From contig CAMPIU010000082.1 in assembly GCA_946886545.1 (NCBI GenBank), forward strand, positions 1 to 9,295: a stretch of 9,295 nucleotides of DNA, given 5' to 3'. Position 1 is the stretch's first letter. The number at the start of each line of letters is the position of its first letter. Shown piece by piece: positions 1-7,400 of the stretch. The notes under the pieces are model-generated. The model searched no databases and was not told the DNA's origin. It was given only the letters and a program-made list of their open reading frames with translations. The position numbers were made by a program, and so were the translations under genes. Source of the stretch: an uncultured Flavobacteriales bacterium (GTDB lineage: Bacteria > Bacteroidota > Bacteroidia > Flavobacteriales > Crocinitomicaceae).

Positions 1-36
1 CAGGTATAGAATATCTTTAAATATACTAAATGAAAA

Positions 37-62
37 AGAGAAAAAGACGGCTTTTTTGTCTT
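37..62 (-). terminator. Weak candidate terminator for the large secreted-protein gene
   Basis: Read on the minus strand, AAGAC and GTCTT form a 5-bp stem around a 9-nt A-rich loop and are followed by a T-rich run (TTTCTCTTTTTC). It lies about 105 nt past the stop codon at 169. The stem is short and the distance long, so this is only a candidate. The rest of positions 1-168 shows no gene. Confidence 0.25.
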
Positions 63-168
63 AATTATTGAAATCTCAGAAAAGAATTTTGCACTTCTTA
101 ATAAACTGAATGGCAAGTGATTTGGTTCCGGTATGTGACAAAGAGGTATATCAGTAATTGATAGAGCA

Positions 169-3100
169 TCAACGGATCAATGTAACATTTCCTTTGATGA
201 TTTTTTGTTCACCCTGTACGCAGGTTGCTTCCAGGTAATAGTCGTAAGTATCCGGTTTCAGGAGCTTGTCTCTGAAGGTTCCGTCCCAGCCGATGTTTTG
301 ATCAGTCGTTTCAAATACCATTTCTCCCCAGCGGTCAAAAATCCGGAAAAGGATCTTTGTTGCAATGGCACTTCTTACGTACAGAACATCGTTTTCCAAA
401 TCACCGTTCGGTGAAAATGCGTTTGGTACATAGACATAAGTTCTGTCACAAACTACTTCCAGCACATTGATTTTTACAGAAGCTGTTTTGATGCAAATTC
501 CGTCGGTAACACTTACTGTATATTGTGTGGTTTGCTCCGGTGTTGCCTGCGTGATTTGACCGAACGGATTGGATAGTCCTGCTTGAGGAAACCAAAGGTA
601 GGAATAACCTGCAGGCAGAGCGGTTAAAGTACTGCTTCCTCCGGGAACAATATATTCCGGATTGGCCTGGGCACTGATTGTTCCTGATATATTCCCTACG
701 GTGATATAAATGGAATCTCTGTCGAAACAGCCGTTTGAACCGTTGGCATCAACATAAACCCACTGACTGGTCGGCGGATTGGCAATGACAACATTTTGCT
801 GGGCTGTAGAAGTCAATATGTTCATCGGGCTCCAGGTGTAATTGAATGTTACATTCGGAATTTGAATGAGGGCGGTCAGGGTAGTCGGTTCGTTTAAACA
901 AATGGAATCTGTTCCTGTTAAAGATAAACTTCCTCCTATGAAGTAAACCGTGACACTGTCGATCTCCGAACAGGCAGAATTTCCGGCCCGCACATAATAA
1001 GTTGTTGTGGAACCAGGTGTTACGTCCAATGTGGAATCTGCAACTGTAACATTTAAAGTGTCTGTAAATTGATTATTCGATGACCAGATAAAGTACTCTG
1101 CCGATCCCAGTGAATTTGCTGTGAAAGTTAATGGCAGGGGAGAACATAGGATCGTGTCGTTTGAAACGGAAAGTTGTATTTCGGGTAAAACTGTGATGTT
1201 GATGAGTGCAGTGTCTGTCAACAGGCAAACGGAATCCGTTACCGTTAGTCGCACCACGTAGTTACCCGGATCGGTGTAGGTCACTGTTGGAGAGAATACG
1301 GTTGAAGTATTCCCATTTCCGAAATCCCATTCATAGGCATCGGATGGCGGACTTGTATTGGTGAAAGTTACTGTGAAGTCTTCACATCCTTCGGCGTTAT
1401 TCGTTGTGAATTCTGCCTTGGGAAGCAGCTGGAAATCAAATTTAAAAACCAGGTTATTGCAATTGTTATTGGTTCCGGCTCCCGTGTTTAAATTCAGGTT
1501 CGACCAGGCATTGGGTGTTGTCGGGAAATCGCTGAATCCGTTACATCCGCCACAAACTGACTGGTAAACAACCCCGTTTTTATCAAAGCGCGAAGTTCCG
1601 CCGTCTACATGTTCCTGAGCTTGGTTTCCACCGATATAACTTCCGTAAAGCAGGCCGGAGAAATCTCGCTTGAAAACAAAGAGGTAAAAATCAAACCCGT
1701 TTGGCGACGTACCCTGAAAAGCATCGGAACTGACAGGCATTCCACTCAGTGGACTCGCTTGCAAGATGTTTGCTCCCCAACCTGAAACGTACATGTTTCC
1801 GCAAATATCAACCAAAAATGCAGAAGGCGATATGTTGATGTTGGGGCTTCCGTTTCCGAAAACCGTAGAGTTCAGAATAGTGGTAAGTGCCGGGTTCAAT
1901 TTCGCAATGAATTGACTGCTGTTGGGATAACTTACGGAATTAATTACCGGGAAATTACCGCCGACAGATTGTCCCAGTACAAATACCTCATCGTTTCGGT
2001 TGATTTCAACAAAGAAAGCCTGATCATATAAAGCTGCCCCGATGTATGTGCTCTGAACAAGTGTTTGTCCGTTGGGAGTAAGCTTGCCTACAAAACCATC
2101 CGATTTTCCTCCCAGATAGTTCGGGTTTAGACCGCCTGCAGTTCCGGGAAGATCGGTGCTTGAAGTTCCTCCTGCAAATACTACATTGTAACTGGAATCA
2201 ATTTTCACGGAGTAACAGGCGTCGTTATTGCTTCCTCCGAAATAACTGCTCCAGATCATGTTGCTCAGGTCGGGCGTGAGTTTGAAAATGACTCCGTCTT
2301 GCTGGCCGGCCAATGAAGCCTGGAATGGATTGAGTGTCGGGAAGTTGGCGGAGCGCGTACAGGATGCAACCAAACAATTCCCCACGGAATCGATCATGAT
2401 CTCGCCGCGAAACTGGTCGCCGTAATTGGTAGATAGGGAATCGTAAGCAGCTACGGAATTGTAATTTCCGGAACTGATCTTGTAATTGATCCCGTCGTTT
2501 TGAGAGCCGCCAACATAAGTAGATGCAAGCAAACTGTGTCCGTTTGCGCTAATTTTTGAGACAAAAATATCTGTTCCCTGGCTGCCGAAATTGGCTCCGT
2601 TGAATTGAACGTTGATGTTTGTACCTCCCCCGTGTGCTCCCTGAAAAGGATTTTGAGTAGGAAAGTCTGTGGATGCAGTTATTCCGAAAACATAAATATT
2701 GTTTAAGCGGTCGCAAATCAAACTGTGAACGGTTTCTGTTCCCTGAACGGTATTTCCGCCTCCCAAAAATGCGGTCCAGATCATGTCTTCACCGTCAGCT
2801 GTATATTTTGAAATAAACACATCTGTGGTGTTTAATCCGTTGTATGTGGTAGTGAAATTGGATGTGACATCAAATGCTAAAGGGTCGGGAGTGGGATAGG
2901 AATTCCCGAAAATTGTTCCGCCGGAATAAGCGGAGCCATCGTAGCCGTAAGTAGCTGTCATTCCGAAATTGTCAGTAGGAGAACCGGAATAGGTCGCGAA
3001 TACTAAAACAGGATCGATGATTAGTGTAGCGTTTTCGTCGTGCTTTCCAAGTTCAAAGGAAACGATGTCTTTCTTGAGAATGAATTTACAGGAAATGGTT

Positions 3101-3741
3101 GTCAGTTTGCCGTTCAGTAACTGGTAGGCGATCGGTTTTTTCTCCGTGATCTTTCCCAGGTCGGTTGAAAGGATGAGGTTTCCGGCTTTGTCCAAAACCA
3201 TGTCTGAAAAGCCTTTCATTTTAAGTTGGATCTGTTTATAGTCTGTTCCCGGAGCACACCACAATTCGTATTTAAATTCAGATGCGGCATCAATAATTTT
3301 CAGATCAATATCGGGGTAGAAGTTTTTTAAAGTGGCTTCACGGAAACTGGAAACATTGCTTGCCCACTTAGAGCTGTCGTTCCCGATGAAATAATTGTAA
3401 TAGTATGCAAGTGGTTTTTCTTTTTTGATCTCCGAAACTTCCAGGGAGTTTAAAAATTCCACTCCCACCAAAGTGCCCCTGAAGTAATCACTGTTTGCAT
3501 CGGATATTCTTTCGGAATGCGCCTTTTTGAGTGAGGAATAATCGCGGATATCATAGATGAAACCGTGCTGCTGGACCCAGATATTGTTTCCCTGCGACTT
3601 GGATTGGAATAACACTTTTTCAGCCCATTGTCCTTTGTTTTCAATCAAAGCATAGTGCGTTGAATGTTGATGTTCTATTTCCTGGGCATGAAAATGACCG
3701 GTTAAAATAAGCACAGAAAACACAAGTAACAATCGCTTCAT
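169..3741 (-). CDS. Secreted SBBP/PKD repeat protein with type IX secretion (type B) C-terminal sorting domain
   Basis: This 1190-residue protein is predicted to be exported and attached to, or released from, the outer surface. Residues 1-19 form a signal peptide (MKRLLLVFSVLILTGHFHA, cleavage near A19). Residues about 28-245 resemble the N-terminal domain found before SBBP repeats in Bacteroidota (DUF7948-like, HYALIENKGQW). Residues about 246-770 carry beta-propeller-like repeats of SBBP type, each with a strand such as STYVGGSQNDG, SSYFGGSNNDA or GSYIGGNQAQE, followed by a DG/FPT strand. Residues 775-852 are a PKD domain (YEWDFGNGNTS, TYTDPGNYVVRLTV). Further Ig-like segments follow at 853-1095. 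Residues 1104-1190 are the gliding-motility-type C-terminal domain (VPNAFSPNGD, FRIFDRWGEMVFE, GWDG, terminal KGNVTLIR), which in this family directs type IX secretion. It is transcribed away from the DinB gene across a 99-nt gap. An adhesin or matrix role is inference; no enzymatic motif was recognised. Confidence 0.93.
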   Translation of the reverse strand: MKRLLLVFSVLILTGHFHAQEIEHQHSTHYALIENKGQWAEKVLFQSKSQGNNIWVQQHGFIYDIRDYSSLKKAHSERISDANSDYFRGTLVGVEFLNSLEVSEIKKEKPLAYYYNYFIGNDSSKWASNVSSFREATLKNFYPDIDLKIIDAASEFKYELWCAPGTDYKQIQLKMKGFSDMVLDKAGNLILSTDLGKITEKKPIAYQLLNGKLTTISCKFILKKDIVSFELGKHDENATLIIDPVLVFATYSGSPTDNFGMTATYGYDGSAYSGGTIFGNSYPTPDPLAFDVTSNFTTTYNGLNTTDVFISKYTADGEDMIWTAFLGGGNTVQGTETVHSLICDRLNNIYVFGITASTDFPTQNPFQGAHGGGTNINVQFNGANFGSQGTDIFVSKISANGHSLLASTYVGGSQNDGINYKISSGNYNSVAAYDSLSTNYGDQFRGEIMIDSVGNCLVASCTRSANFPTLNPFQASLAGQQDGVIFKLTPDLSNMIWSSYFGGSNNDACYSVKIDSSYNVVFAGGTSSTDLPGTAGGLNPNYLGGKSDGFVGKLTPNGQTLVQSTYIGAALYDQAFFVEINRNDEVFVLGQSVGGNFPVINSVSYPNSSQFIAKLNPALTTILNSTVFGNGSPNINISPSAFLVDICGNMYVSGWGANILQASPLSGMPVSSDAFQGTSPNGFDFYLFVFKRDFSGLLYGSYIGGNQAQEHVDGGTSRFDKNGVVYQSVCGGCNGFSDFPTTPNAWSNLNLNTGAGTNNNCNNLVFKFDFQLLPKAEFTTNNAEGCEDFTVTFTNTSPPSDAYEWDFGNGNTSTVFSPTVTYTDPGNYVVRLTVTDSVCLLTDTALINITVLPEIQLSVSNDTILCSPLPLTFTANSLGSAEYFIWSSNNQFTDTLNVTVADSTLDVTPGSTTTYYVRAGNSACSEIDSVTVYFIGGSLSLTGTDSICLNEPTTLTALIQIPNVTFNYTWSPMNILTSTAQQNVVIANPPTSQWVYVDANGSNGCFDRDSIYITVGNISGTISAQANPEYIVPGGSSTLTALPAGYSYLWFPQAGLSNPFGQITQATPEQTTQYTVSVTDGICIKTASVKINVLEVVCDRTYVYVPNAFSPNGDLENDVLYVRSAIATKILFRIFDRWGEMVFETTDQNIGWDGTFRDKLLKPDTYDYYLEATCVQGEQKIIKGNVTLIR

Positions 3742-3791
3742 ACTTGAAAGATATGAAAATGTTTAAAAAGGTTGCATTTTTGAGTATAACT

Positions 3792-3822
3792 TTTGCCAAT
3801 CAAATTGCTGTAGTTATATTTG
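3792..3822 (+). promoter_or_regulatory. Bacteroidota-type promoter for the DinB-NlpC/P60 pair
   Basis: TTTG at 3792-3795, a 19-nt spacer and TATATTTG at 3815-3822 match the Bacteroidota sigma-factor consensus (TTTG, 17-23 nt, TAnnTTTG). Transcription would start near 3829, leaving a leader of roughly a dozen nucleotides before the ATG at 3841. That leader has no recognisable Shine-Dalgarno sequence, which is common in this phylum. Confidence 0.7.
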
Positions 3823-3840
3823 ATATAAATTCCAGACATT

Positions 3841-4419
3841 ATGACAACTCAATGGGTCTTCAACGAAGTTGCAACAATTACAGAGAAAAATATCCAGCAC
3901 TTAAAATCGAAGTTTTCAACGTATTCGGAAAATCAATTGAACTGGAAGCCCAATCCCTCTACCTGGAGTTTAGCTGAAATTTTTGCCCATTTGAATGCTT
4001 ATGCAAAGTTTTATCATACTACTCTGAATGAGCGAATTGACCGCACACGTTTCCGCATACCACGGATCAATTACACTTCTTCACCCTTGGGTAAATCTGC
4101 CTGGATGTCGATGAAACTGGGAAATGCTCGGAATGTAAAACGCAAGTTCAATGCTCCGGGTGAATACAATCCAACTGTAAATCCTTCGCTGATAAACGGT
4201 GATGAGATCAAAACGCTATTGGAGGGACAAAATGAATTTCTTTCGATTATTGAAAAATCGGTTGCCGTTAGCCTGAAAAAGGTAAAAGTTCCGATCTCGA
4301 TTTCTAAACTGGTGCGTCTGAGATTGGGCGACGCCTTGTTGTTTGTTGCTTATCACAATGAGCGACATATCGAGCAAGCATTAAAACTGACGAAAAATCC
4401 TCAATTCCCTAAAAAGTGA
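3841..4419 (+). CDS. DinB-superfamily protein (four-helix bundle, putative metal-dependent)
   Basis: This 192-residue protein fits the DinB/YfiT-like superfamily. Its N-terminal helix leads into NWKPNPSTWSLAEIFAHLNAY (the WS..EI..HL signature), and its last helix carries FVAYHNERHIEQA. His50, His172 and His176 are placed as the usual three-histidine metal site. Members act as damage-induced proteins or as thiol-transferases that use bacillithiol or related thiols, so the substrate cannot be assigned here. There is no signal peptide, so it is probably cytoplasmic. The ATG at 3841 sits just behind a near-consensus promoter and gives the family's normal N-terminus. Its stop codon overlaps the GTG of the next gene, which suggests translational coupling. 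An out-of-frame reading from 3744 is a shadow. Confidence 0.85.
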   Translation: MTTQWVFNEVATITEKNIQHLKSKFSTYSENQLNWKPNPSTWSLAEIFAHLNAYAKFYHTTLNERIDRTRFRIPRINYTSSPLGKSAWMSMKLGNARNVKRKFNAPGEYNPTVNPSLINGDEIKTLLEGQNEFLSIIEKSVAVSLKKVKVPISISKLVRLRLGDALLFVAYHNERHIEQALKLTKNPQFPKK

Positions 4420-5171
4420 GCAGAATTCATGCCTTTTGTAAAGCCAGTGTAGTACCCGTTCGCGGAGATGCCAGTGATCACGCAGAAATAGTGACCCAGC
4501 TTTTGTTTGGTGAAATCATCGAAATTTTGGAGGTACTAAATCAATGGGTGAAGATCCGCTCATTTATGGATGGCTACGAAGGCTGGATCGATTCAAAACA
4601 AATCCAGGATCTGAGAGAGAAAGAAGTTTCCCGCTGGCTCGATGGATTGGTGGTAGAACATTCCGAATTCCGGATTATTGAAGGTCCGGAAGGCAGACAA
4701 TTGGTGCCGAAAGGCTTTTTTCGCCCGGGAGATGGAGAAGAAACCTTTACCATCGGAAAATCCGAATACCGCTTTCTGAATGAAGCAGATGAGTTTCCGG
4801 CTTCGATCATTGATTTTGCATTGAGTTACCTGAATGCACCTTATTTATGGGGCGGGAAAACCATGTTCGGAGTCGATTGTTCCGGATTTATGCAGCAGAT
4901 CCACCGCGTTTTTAATTATCAGTTGCCGCGAAATTCTTCACAGCAACAGGAAATAGGACTGGAAATAGATTTTGAAGACCGTGAACCCGGAGATCTGGCA
5001 TTTTTCGTTTCCGATGCCGGGAATATTCATCATGTTGGTTTATTGCTTAATAAGGATGAGATCATTCACGCACACGGTTATGTGAGGATCGATGATTTCA
5101 GTTCCAAAGGAATCACCCGGAAACTGGATGAAGTGCATTCGCACAAACTACATTCGATTAAAAGGCTTTAG
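4416..5171 (+). CDS. SH3-domain NlpC/P60 (C40) peptidase, YkfC-like
   Basis: This 251-residue cysteine peptidase probably cuts gamma-D-glutamyl-diamino-acid bonds in peptidoglycan stem peptides. Residues about 5-65 are a bacterial SH3 domain (VPVRGDASDHAEIVTQLLFGE, WVKIRS, GYEGWID). A linker region follows at about 75-125. Residues 126-251 are the NlpC/P60 domain: YLWGGKTMFGVDCSGF places the nucleophile at Cys155, IHHVGLLL gives His206, and IIHAHG gives His218 as the third polar residue. No signal peptide or lipobox is seen, so a cytoplasmic role in recycling imported muropeptides, as for YkfC, is the best inference. The start is GTG at 4416, inside GTGA shared with the DinB stop, and it gives the normal family N-terminus. 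The exact bond cleaved is not visible from the sequence. Confidence 0.88.
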   Translation: MSRIHAFCKASVVPVRGDASDHAEIVTQLLFGEIIEILEVLNQWVKIRSFMDGYEGWIDSKQIQDLREKEVSRWLDGLVVEHSEFRIIEGPEGRQLVPKGFFRPGDGEETFTIGKSEYRFLNEADEFPASIIDFALSYLNAPYLWGGKTMFGVDCSGFMQQIHRVFNYQLPRNSSQQQEIGLEIDFEDREPGDLAFFVSDAGNIHHVGLLLNKDEIIHAHGYVRIDDFSSKGITRKLDEVHSHKLHSIKRL

Positions 5172-5219
5172 AACAAGCGATAATTTTCAGAAAGTGAAGG
5201 CCTTCTGGGGAAATCGAAT

Positions 5220-5227
5220 TATATTTG
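5220..5227 (+). promoter_or_regulatory. Probable -7 box of the glyA promoter
   Basis: TATATTTG at 5220-5227 matches the Bacteroidota TAnnTTTG element exactly and is the same octamer as in the DinB promoter. No good TTTG/TTG lies 17-23 nt upstream, so the promoter is incomplete by sequence. It would give a leader of about 30 nt, AT-rich, before the ATG at 5267. Because the TTG at 5225-5227 lies inside this box, it is a poor candidate for a translation start. Confidence 0.45.
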
Positions 5228-5266
5228 CCAGCACCCCGTTTATTAAAATTAAAAACTAAAATTAAA

Positions 5267-6541
5267 ATGAAACGCGACCAGGAAGTATTTGACTTAATTG
5301 CTGCAGAAAGACAGCGTCAGGAACATGGAATTGAATTAATTGCGTCTGAGAACTTTGTCTCTGATGAGGTGATGGAAGCAATGGGTTCTGTATTGACTAA
5401 CAAATATGCAGAAGGACTTCCCGGAAAGCGTTACTACGGTGGCTGTGAAGTAGTTGATAAAGTAGAACAACTGGCTATTGATCGTTTGTGTAAATTATTC
5501 GGTGCCACCTGGGCAAATGTACAGCCGCATTCAGGAGCTCAGGCAAATGCAGCAGTTTTCCTGGCTTGCTTGAATCCGGGCGATAAGATCTTAGGTTTCG
5601 ATTTAAGTCACGGCGGACATTTAACTCACGGTTCCCCGGTAAACTTCTCCGGTAAATTGTACAAACCTTTCTTCTACGGTGTAGACAGGGAAACAGGAAG
5701 AGTGGATTACGATATGATGGAAGAAGTAGCGAAACGCGAAAAACCGAAAATGATCATTTGTGGTGCTTCCGCTTATTCAAGAGATTGGGATTATGCACGC
5801 ATCCGCAAAATTGCAGATGAGGTCGGAGCATTGATCTTAGCAGATATTTCACATCCTGCAGGATTGATAGCAGCGGGCTTATTGGCAGATCCTTTGGATC
5901 ATTGTCACATCGTTACAACAACAACACATAAAACATTGCGCGGACCACGCGGAGGTGTGATCATGATGCGTCACAACTTTGATAATCCCTTCGGTTTGAA
6001 ATGGAACAACGGGAACTTAAAATCCATGGGAGCATTATTGGATGCAGCAGTATTCCCTGGAATCCAGGGCGGACCATTGGAGCACGTGATCGCGGCAAAA
6101 GCAGTGGCATTCGGCGAAGCATTGTCTGACGGATACAAAACATACATGGCTCAGGTGAAAAAGAACGCTGCATTAATGGCAGAAGAATTCACGAAACTGG
6201 GATATAAAATTATTTCCGGCGGAACAGACAATCACAGCATGCTGATCGATTTGCGTTCCAAAGGAGTAACCGGTAAAGATGCCGAGAACAACCTGGTTTT
6301 GGCAGACATTACCGTAAATAAGAACATGGTTCCGTTTGATACAGAGTCTCCTTTCGTTACTTCAGGAATCCGTGTAGGAACATCTGCAATTACTTCCCGT
6401 GGAATCAAAGAAACCGAAATTCCAACTATCGTAAAACTGATCGACCGTGTGTTGACAAATATCAACGACGAAGAAACGATCAAGTCCGTACGCTCCGAGG
6501 TAAACACCTTGATGAGCGCAAGACCGCTTTTTACGTGGTAA
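5267..6541 (+). CDS. glyA: Serine hydroxymethyltransferase
   Basis: This enzyme interconverts serine plus tetrahydrofolate with glycine plus 5,10-methylenetetrahydrofolate. It is cytoplasmic, PLP-dependent and a main source of one-carbon units. The 424-residue product shows the whole family pattern: ELIASENF near residue 23, [16 protein letters not shown] at 46-61, [13 protein letters not shown] at 85-97, [10 protein letters not shown] with Asp193 contacting the PLP ring nitrogen, [14 protein letters not shown] with PLP lysine Lys222, [12 protein letters not shown] at 262-273, and SGIRVGTSA with substrate-binding Arg369. Length is normal for Bacteroidota. The ATG at 5267 is chosen because it gives the family N-terminus ([15 protein letters not shown]) and follows an A-rich leader; a longer reading from TTG at 5225 would start inside the promoter box. 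It is probably monocistronic, with its own terminator. Bases 6425-6454 are copied in degenerate form downstream at 6673-6701. Confidence 0.97.
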   Translation: MKRDQEVFDLIAAERQRQEHGIELIASENFVSDEVMEAMGSVLTNKYAEGLPGKRYYGGCEVVDKVEQLAIDRLCKLFGATWANVQPHSGAQANAAVFLACLNPGDKILGFDLSHGGHLTHGSPVNFSGKLYKPFFYGVDRETGRVDYDMMEEVAKREKPKMIICGASAYSRDWDYARIRKIADEVGALILADISHPAGLIAAGLLADPLDHCHIVTTTTHKTLRGPRGGVIMMRHNFDNPFGLKWNNGNLKSMGALLDAAVFPGIQGGPLEHVIAAKAVAFGEALSDGYKTYMAQVKKNAALMAEEFTKLGYKIISGGTDNHSMLIDLRSKGVTGKDAENNLVLADITVNKNMVPFDTESPFVTSGIRVGTSAITSRGIKETEIPTIVKLIDRVLTNINDEETIKSVRSEVNTLMSARPLFTW

Positions 6542-6569
6542 TATAAAGAAGAATAATAATAAAAATGTA

Positions 6570-6609
6570 GGGGCGTCCGCACATGCGGGATTCGCCCCTT
6601 TTTCTTTTC
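6570..6609 (+). terminator. Rho-independent terminator of glyA
   Basis: GGGGCG (6570-6575) pairs with CGCCCC (6593-6598), and inside it CCGC (6577-6580) pairs with GCGG (6585-6588) around an ACAT loop. A T-rich tract, TTTTTCTTTT, follows directly. It begins about 30 nt past the glyA stop codon. Its 3' half is also the first part of a 70-bp repeat. Confidence 0.88.
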
Positions 6610-6664
6610 CCGCAGATGCGCAGATGTGGAGAGGTGCCTACCGGTCACCTCCTTTTTCTGCTGT
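6595..6664 (+). repeat. 70-bp direct repeat, copy 1, with CCTACCGGT-loop hairpin
   Basis: This segment matches 6716-6785 at 65 of 70 positions by eye, with no gaps, offset by 121 nt. It begins with the 3' arm and T-tract of the glyA terminator, continues with CGCAGATGCGCAGATG, and then carries a hairpin: GAGGTG (6631-6636), loop CCTACCGGT (6637-6645), CACCTC (6646-6651). CTTTTTCT follows, so the hairpin could itself act as a second terminator. The loop is shared with hairpins at 6758-6766, 7271-7279 (minus strand) and 8151-8159. Confidence 0.8.
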
Positions 6665-6672
6665 GAAACAAT

Positions 6673-6701
6673 ACTATCGTAAAATTGATCGACCGGTGTT
6701 G
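6673..6701 (+). pseudogene. Fragment duplicated from the 3' part of glyA
   Basis: These 29 bases match glyA 6425-6454 with one C-to-T change and one missing base. The stretch is too short to encode anything. It is joined directly to a sequence like 6585-6664, so 6673-6785 looks like a copy of 6425-6664 that has lost the equivalent of 6455-6584 (about 130 bp). Confidence 0.75.
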
Positions 6702-6715
6702 GCGCGATTATCTCA

Positions 6716-6785
6716 CCCCTTTTTCTTTTCCCGCAGATTCGCAGATGTGTAGAGGCGCCTATCGGTCACCTTCTTTTTCTGCTGT
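6716..6785 (+). repeat. 70-bp direct repeat, copy 2, decayed hairpin
   Basis: This is the second copy of 6595-6664. Its five differences include T-to-C at 6756, which turns a T-A pair of the stem into a C-A mismatch, and a C-to-T change in the loop (CCTATCGGT, 6758-6766). The left half of the glyA terminator is absent here, so this copy should not terminate as copy 1 does. GCAGATT (6733-6739) can pair with AATCTGC (6814-6820), giving a short outer inverted repeat like the longer one at 8126-8221. Confidence 0.78.
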
Positions 6786-6857
6786 TTAACTAATTGAACT
6801 CACAATAAAAAAAAATCTGCTATGAAATAAATGATATTTTTCATTAACTTAAATAGA

Positions 6858-7241
6858 ATGGAACACTATTTATTGGAAGAAGAAACCTATCAAATCATTG
6901 GTCGCTGTATAGAAGTTCACAACGAATTAGGATGTGGGTTTTCCGAAATTGTTTACAAAGACGCCTTGGAGTATGAGTTCAGAAAGAAAGGAATTCTATT
7001 TGAACGTGAGGTTCGCTATCAGGTAAAATACAAGGACACTATACTACCGCATCTATTCTTTGCTGACTTTGTAGTCTATGGCTCTATTATTTTAGAAGTG
7101 AAAGCGGTTTCTAATTTAATTGATGAGCATTTTGAACAAACAATCAATTATCTGGCTGTTTCAGGAACAGAAGTTGGTTTGCTCGTAAATTTTCGCAAGC
7201 CTAAATTACAGTATAAAAGAATCATCCTGACAGAAAGGTGA
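6858..7241 (+). CDS. GxxExxY-family protein
   Basis: This 127-residue protein shows the family signature GFSEIVY (Gly27, Glu30, Tyr33) after the typical opening ETYQIIGRCIEVHNELG. The middle holds ADFVVYGSIILEVKAV, with Asp70, Glu80 and Lys82 spaced like a PD-(D/E)xK nuclease core, and HFEQTINYLAVSGTEVGLLVNF near the C-terminus matches the family's final helix and strand. Its molecular function is not established; a nuclease-like fold is inference from the motif. The ATG at 6858 is preferred because it gives the usual short N-terminus; an in-frame ATG at 6831 would add nine residues (MIFFINLNR). No clear promoter or Shine-Dalgarno site is seen. The gene lies alone between repeat copies, in the left direct repeats (plus orientation) and the right repeat (minus orientation). 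Confidence 0.88.
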   Translation: MEHYLLEEETYQIIGRCIEVHNELGCGFSEIVYKDALEYEFRKKGILFEREVRYQVKYKDTILPHLFFADFVVYGSIILEVKAVSNLIDEHFEQTINYLAVSGTEVGLLVNFRKPKLQYKRIILTER

Positions 7242-7264
7242 TAACCAACTTATTGTCCAGACTT

Positions 7265-7318
7265 AGCGAGACCGGTAGGCTCGCTCTAATCTGTGCAACT
7301 TGTCCCGGGACTTCGGGA
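7265..7318 (-). repeat. CCTACCGGT-loop hairpin element, inverted copy
   Basis: Read on the minus strand, 7297-7265 matches 8133-8165 at 32 of 33 positions. It contains GCGAG, loop CCTACCGGT and CTCGC (7284-7266), preceded by a GCACAGATT arm. Next to it, TCCCGGGACTTCGGGA (7303-7318) is a GC-rich partial palindrome related to the second hairpin at 8173-8188, but on the other side of the first hairpin than in the 8126 element. So the same modules occur in a different order. Confidence 0.75.
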
Positions 7319-7330
7319 TCAGTGGGAGAA

Positions 7331-7365
7331 AAACACACAAAGGGCATCCATTGTGGTGGACACCC
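7331..7365 (-). terminator. Terminator of the 134-residue protein gene
   Basis: On the minus strand, GGGTGTCCA (7365-7357) pairs with TGGATGCCC (7350-7342), with a two-base internal mismatch and a 6-nt loop. TTTGTGTGTTTTTCTC follows. It lies about 36 nt past the stop codon at 7401, which supports the reality of that gene. The internal mismatch weakens the stem. Confidence 0.6.
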
Positions 7366-7400
7366 TCGTTGCTATTTTGAACTAATAAATTATAAGTGGT

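Noticed and set aside
3742..3840. Minus-strand promoter for the large secreted-protein gene
   Set aside because: TATCTTTC near the start codon differs from TAnnTTTG at the last base, lacks a partner TTTG and would leave almost no leader.
3744..3977. Plus-strand 77-residue frame before the DinB gene
   Set aside because: It crosses the promoter and overlaps the start of the DinB gene in another frame; the DinB frame holds the family motifs.
5184..5213. Terminator between the NlpC/P60 gene and glyA
   Set aside because: The palindrome GAAGGCCTTC and surrounding pairs can fold, but no T-tract follows on either strand.
5225..5266. N-terminal extension of glyA from a TTG start
   Set aside because: The TTG lies within the TATATTTG promoter box, the added 14 residues are low-complexity (translated A-rich leader), and the ATG at 5267 gives the normal family N-terminus.
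6232..6648. Minus-strand 138-residue frame
   Set aside because: It is antisense to the 3' part of glyA and runs through the terminator and repeat.
6595..6785. CRISPR array
   Set aside because: There are only two 70-bp copies separated by a spacer that contains a glyA fragment; no cas gene or regular unit is seen.
7303..7318. Stand-alone terminator at the GC-rich partial palindrome
   Set aside because: No T-tract follows on either strand; it fits better as a module of the repeat family.
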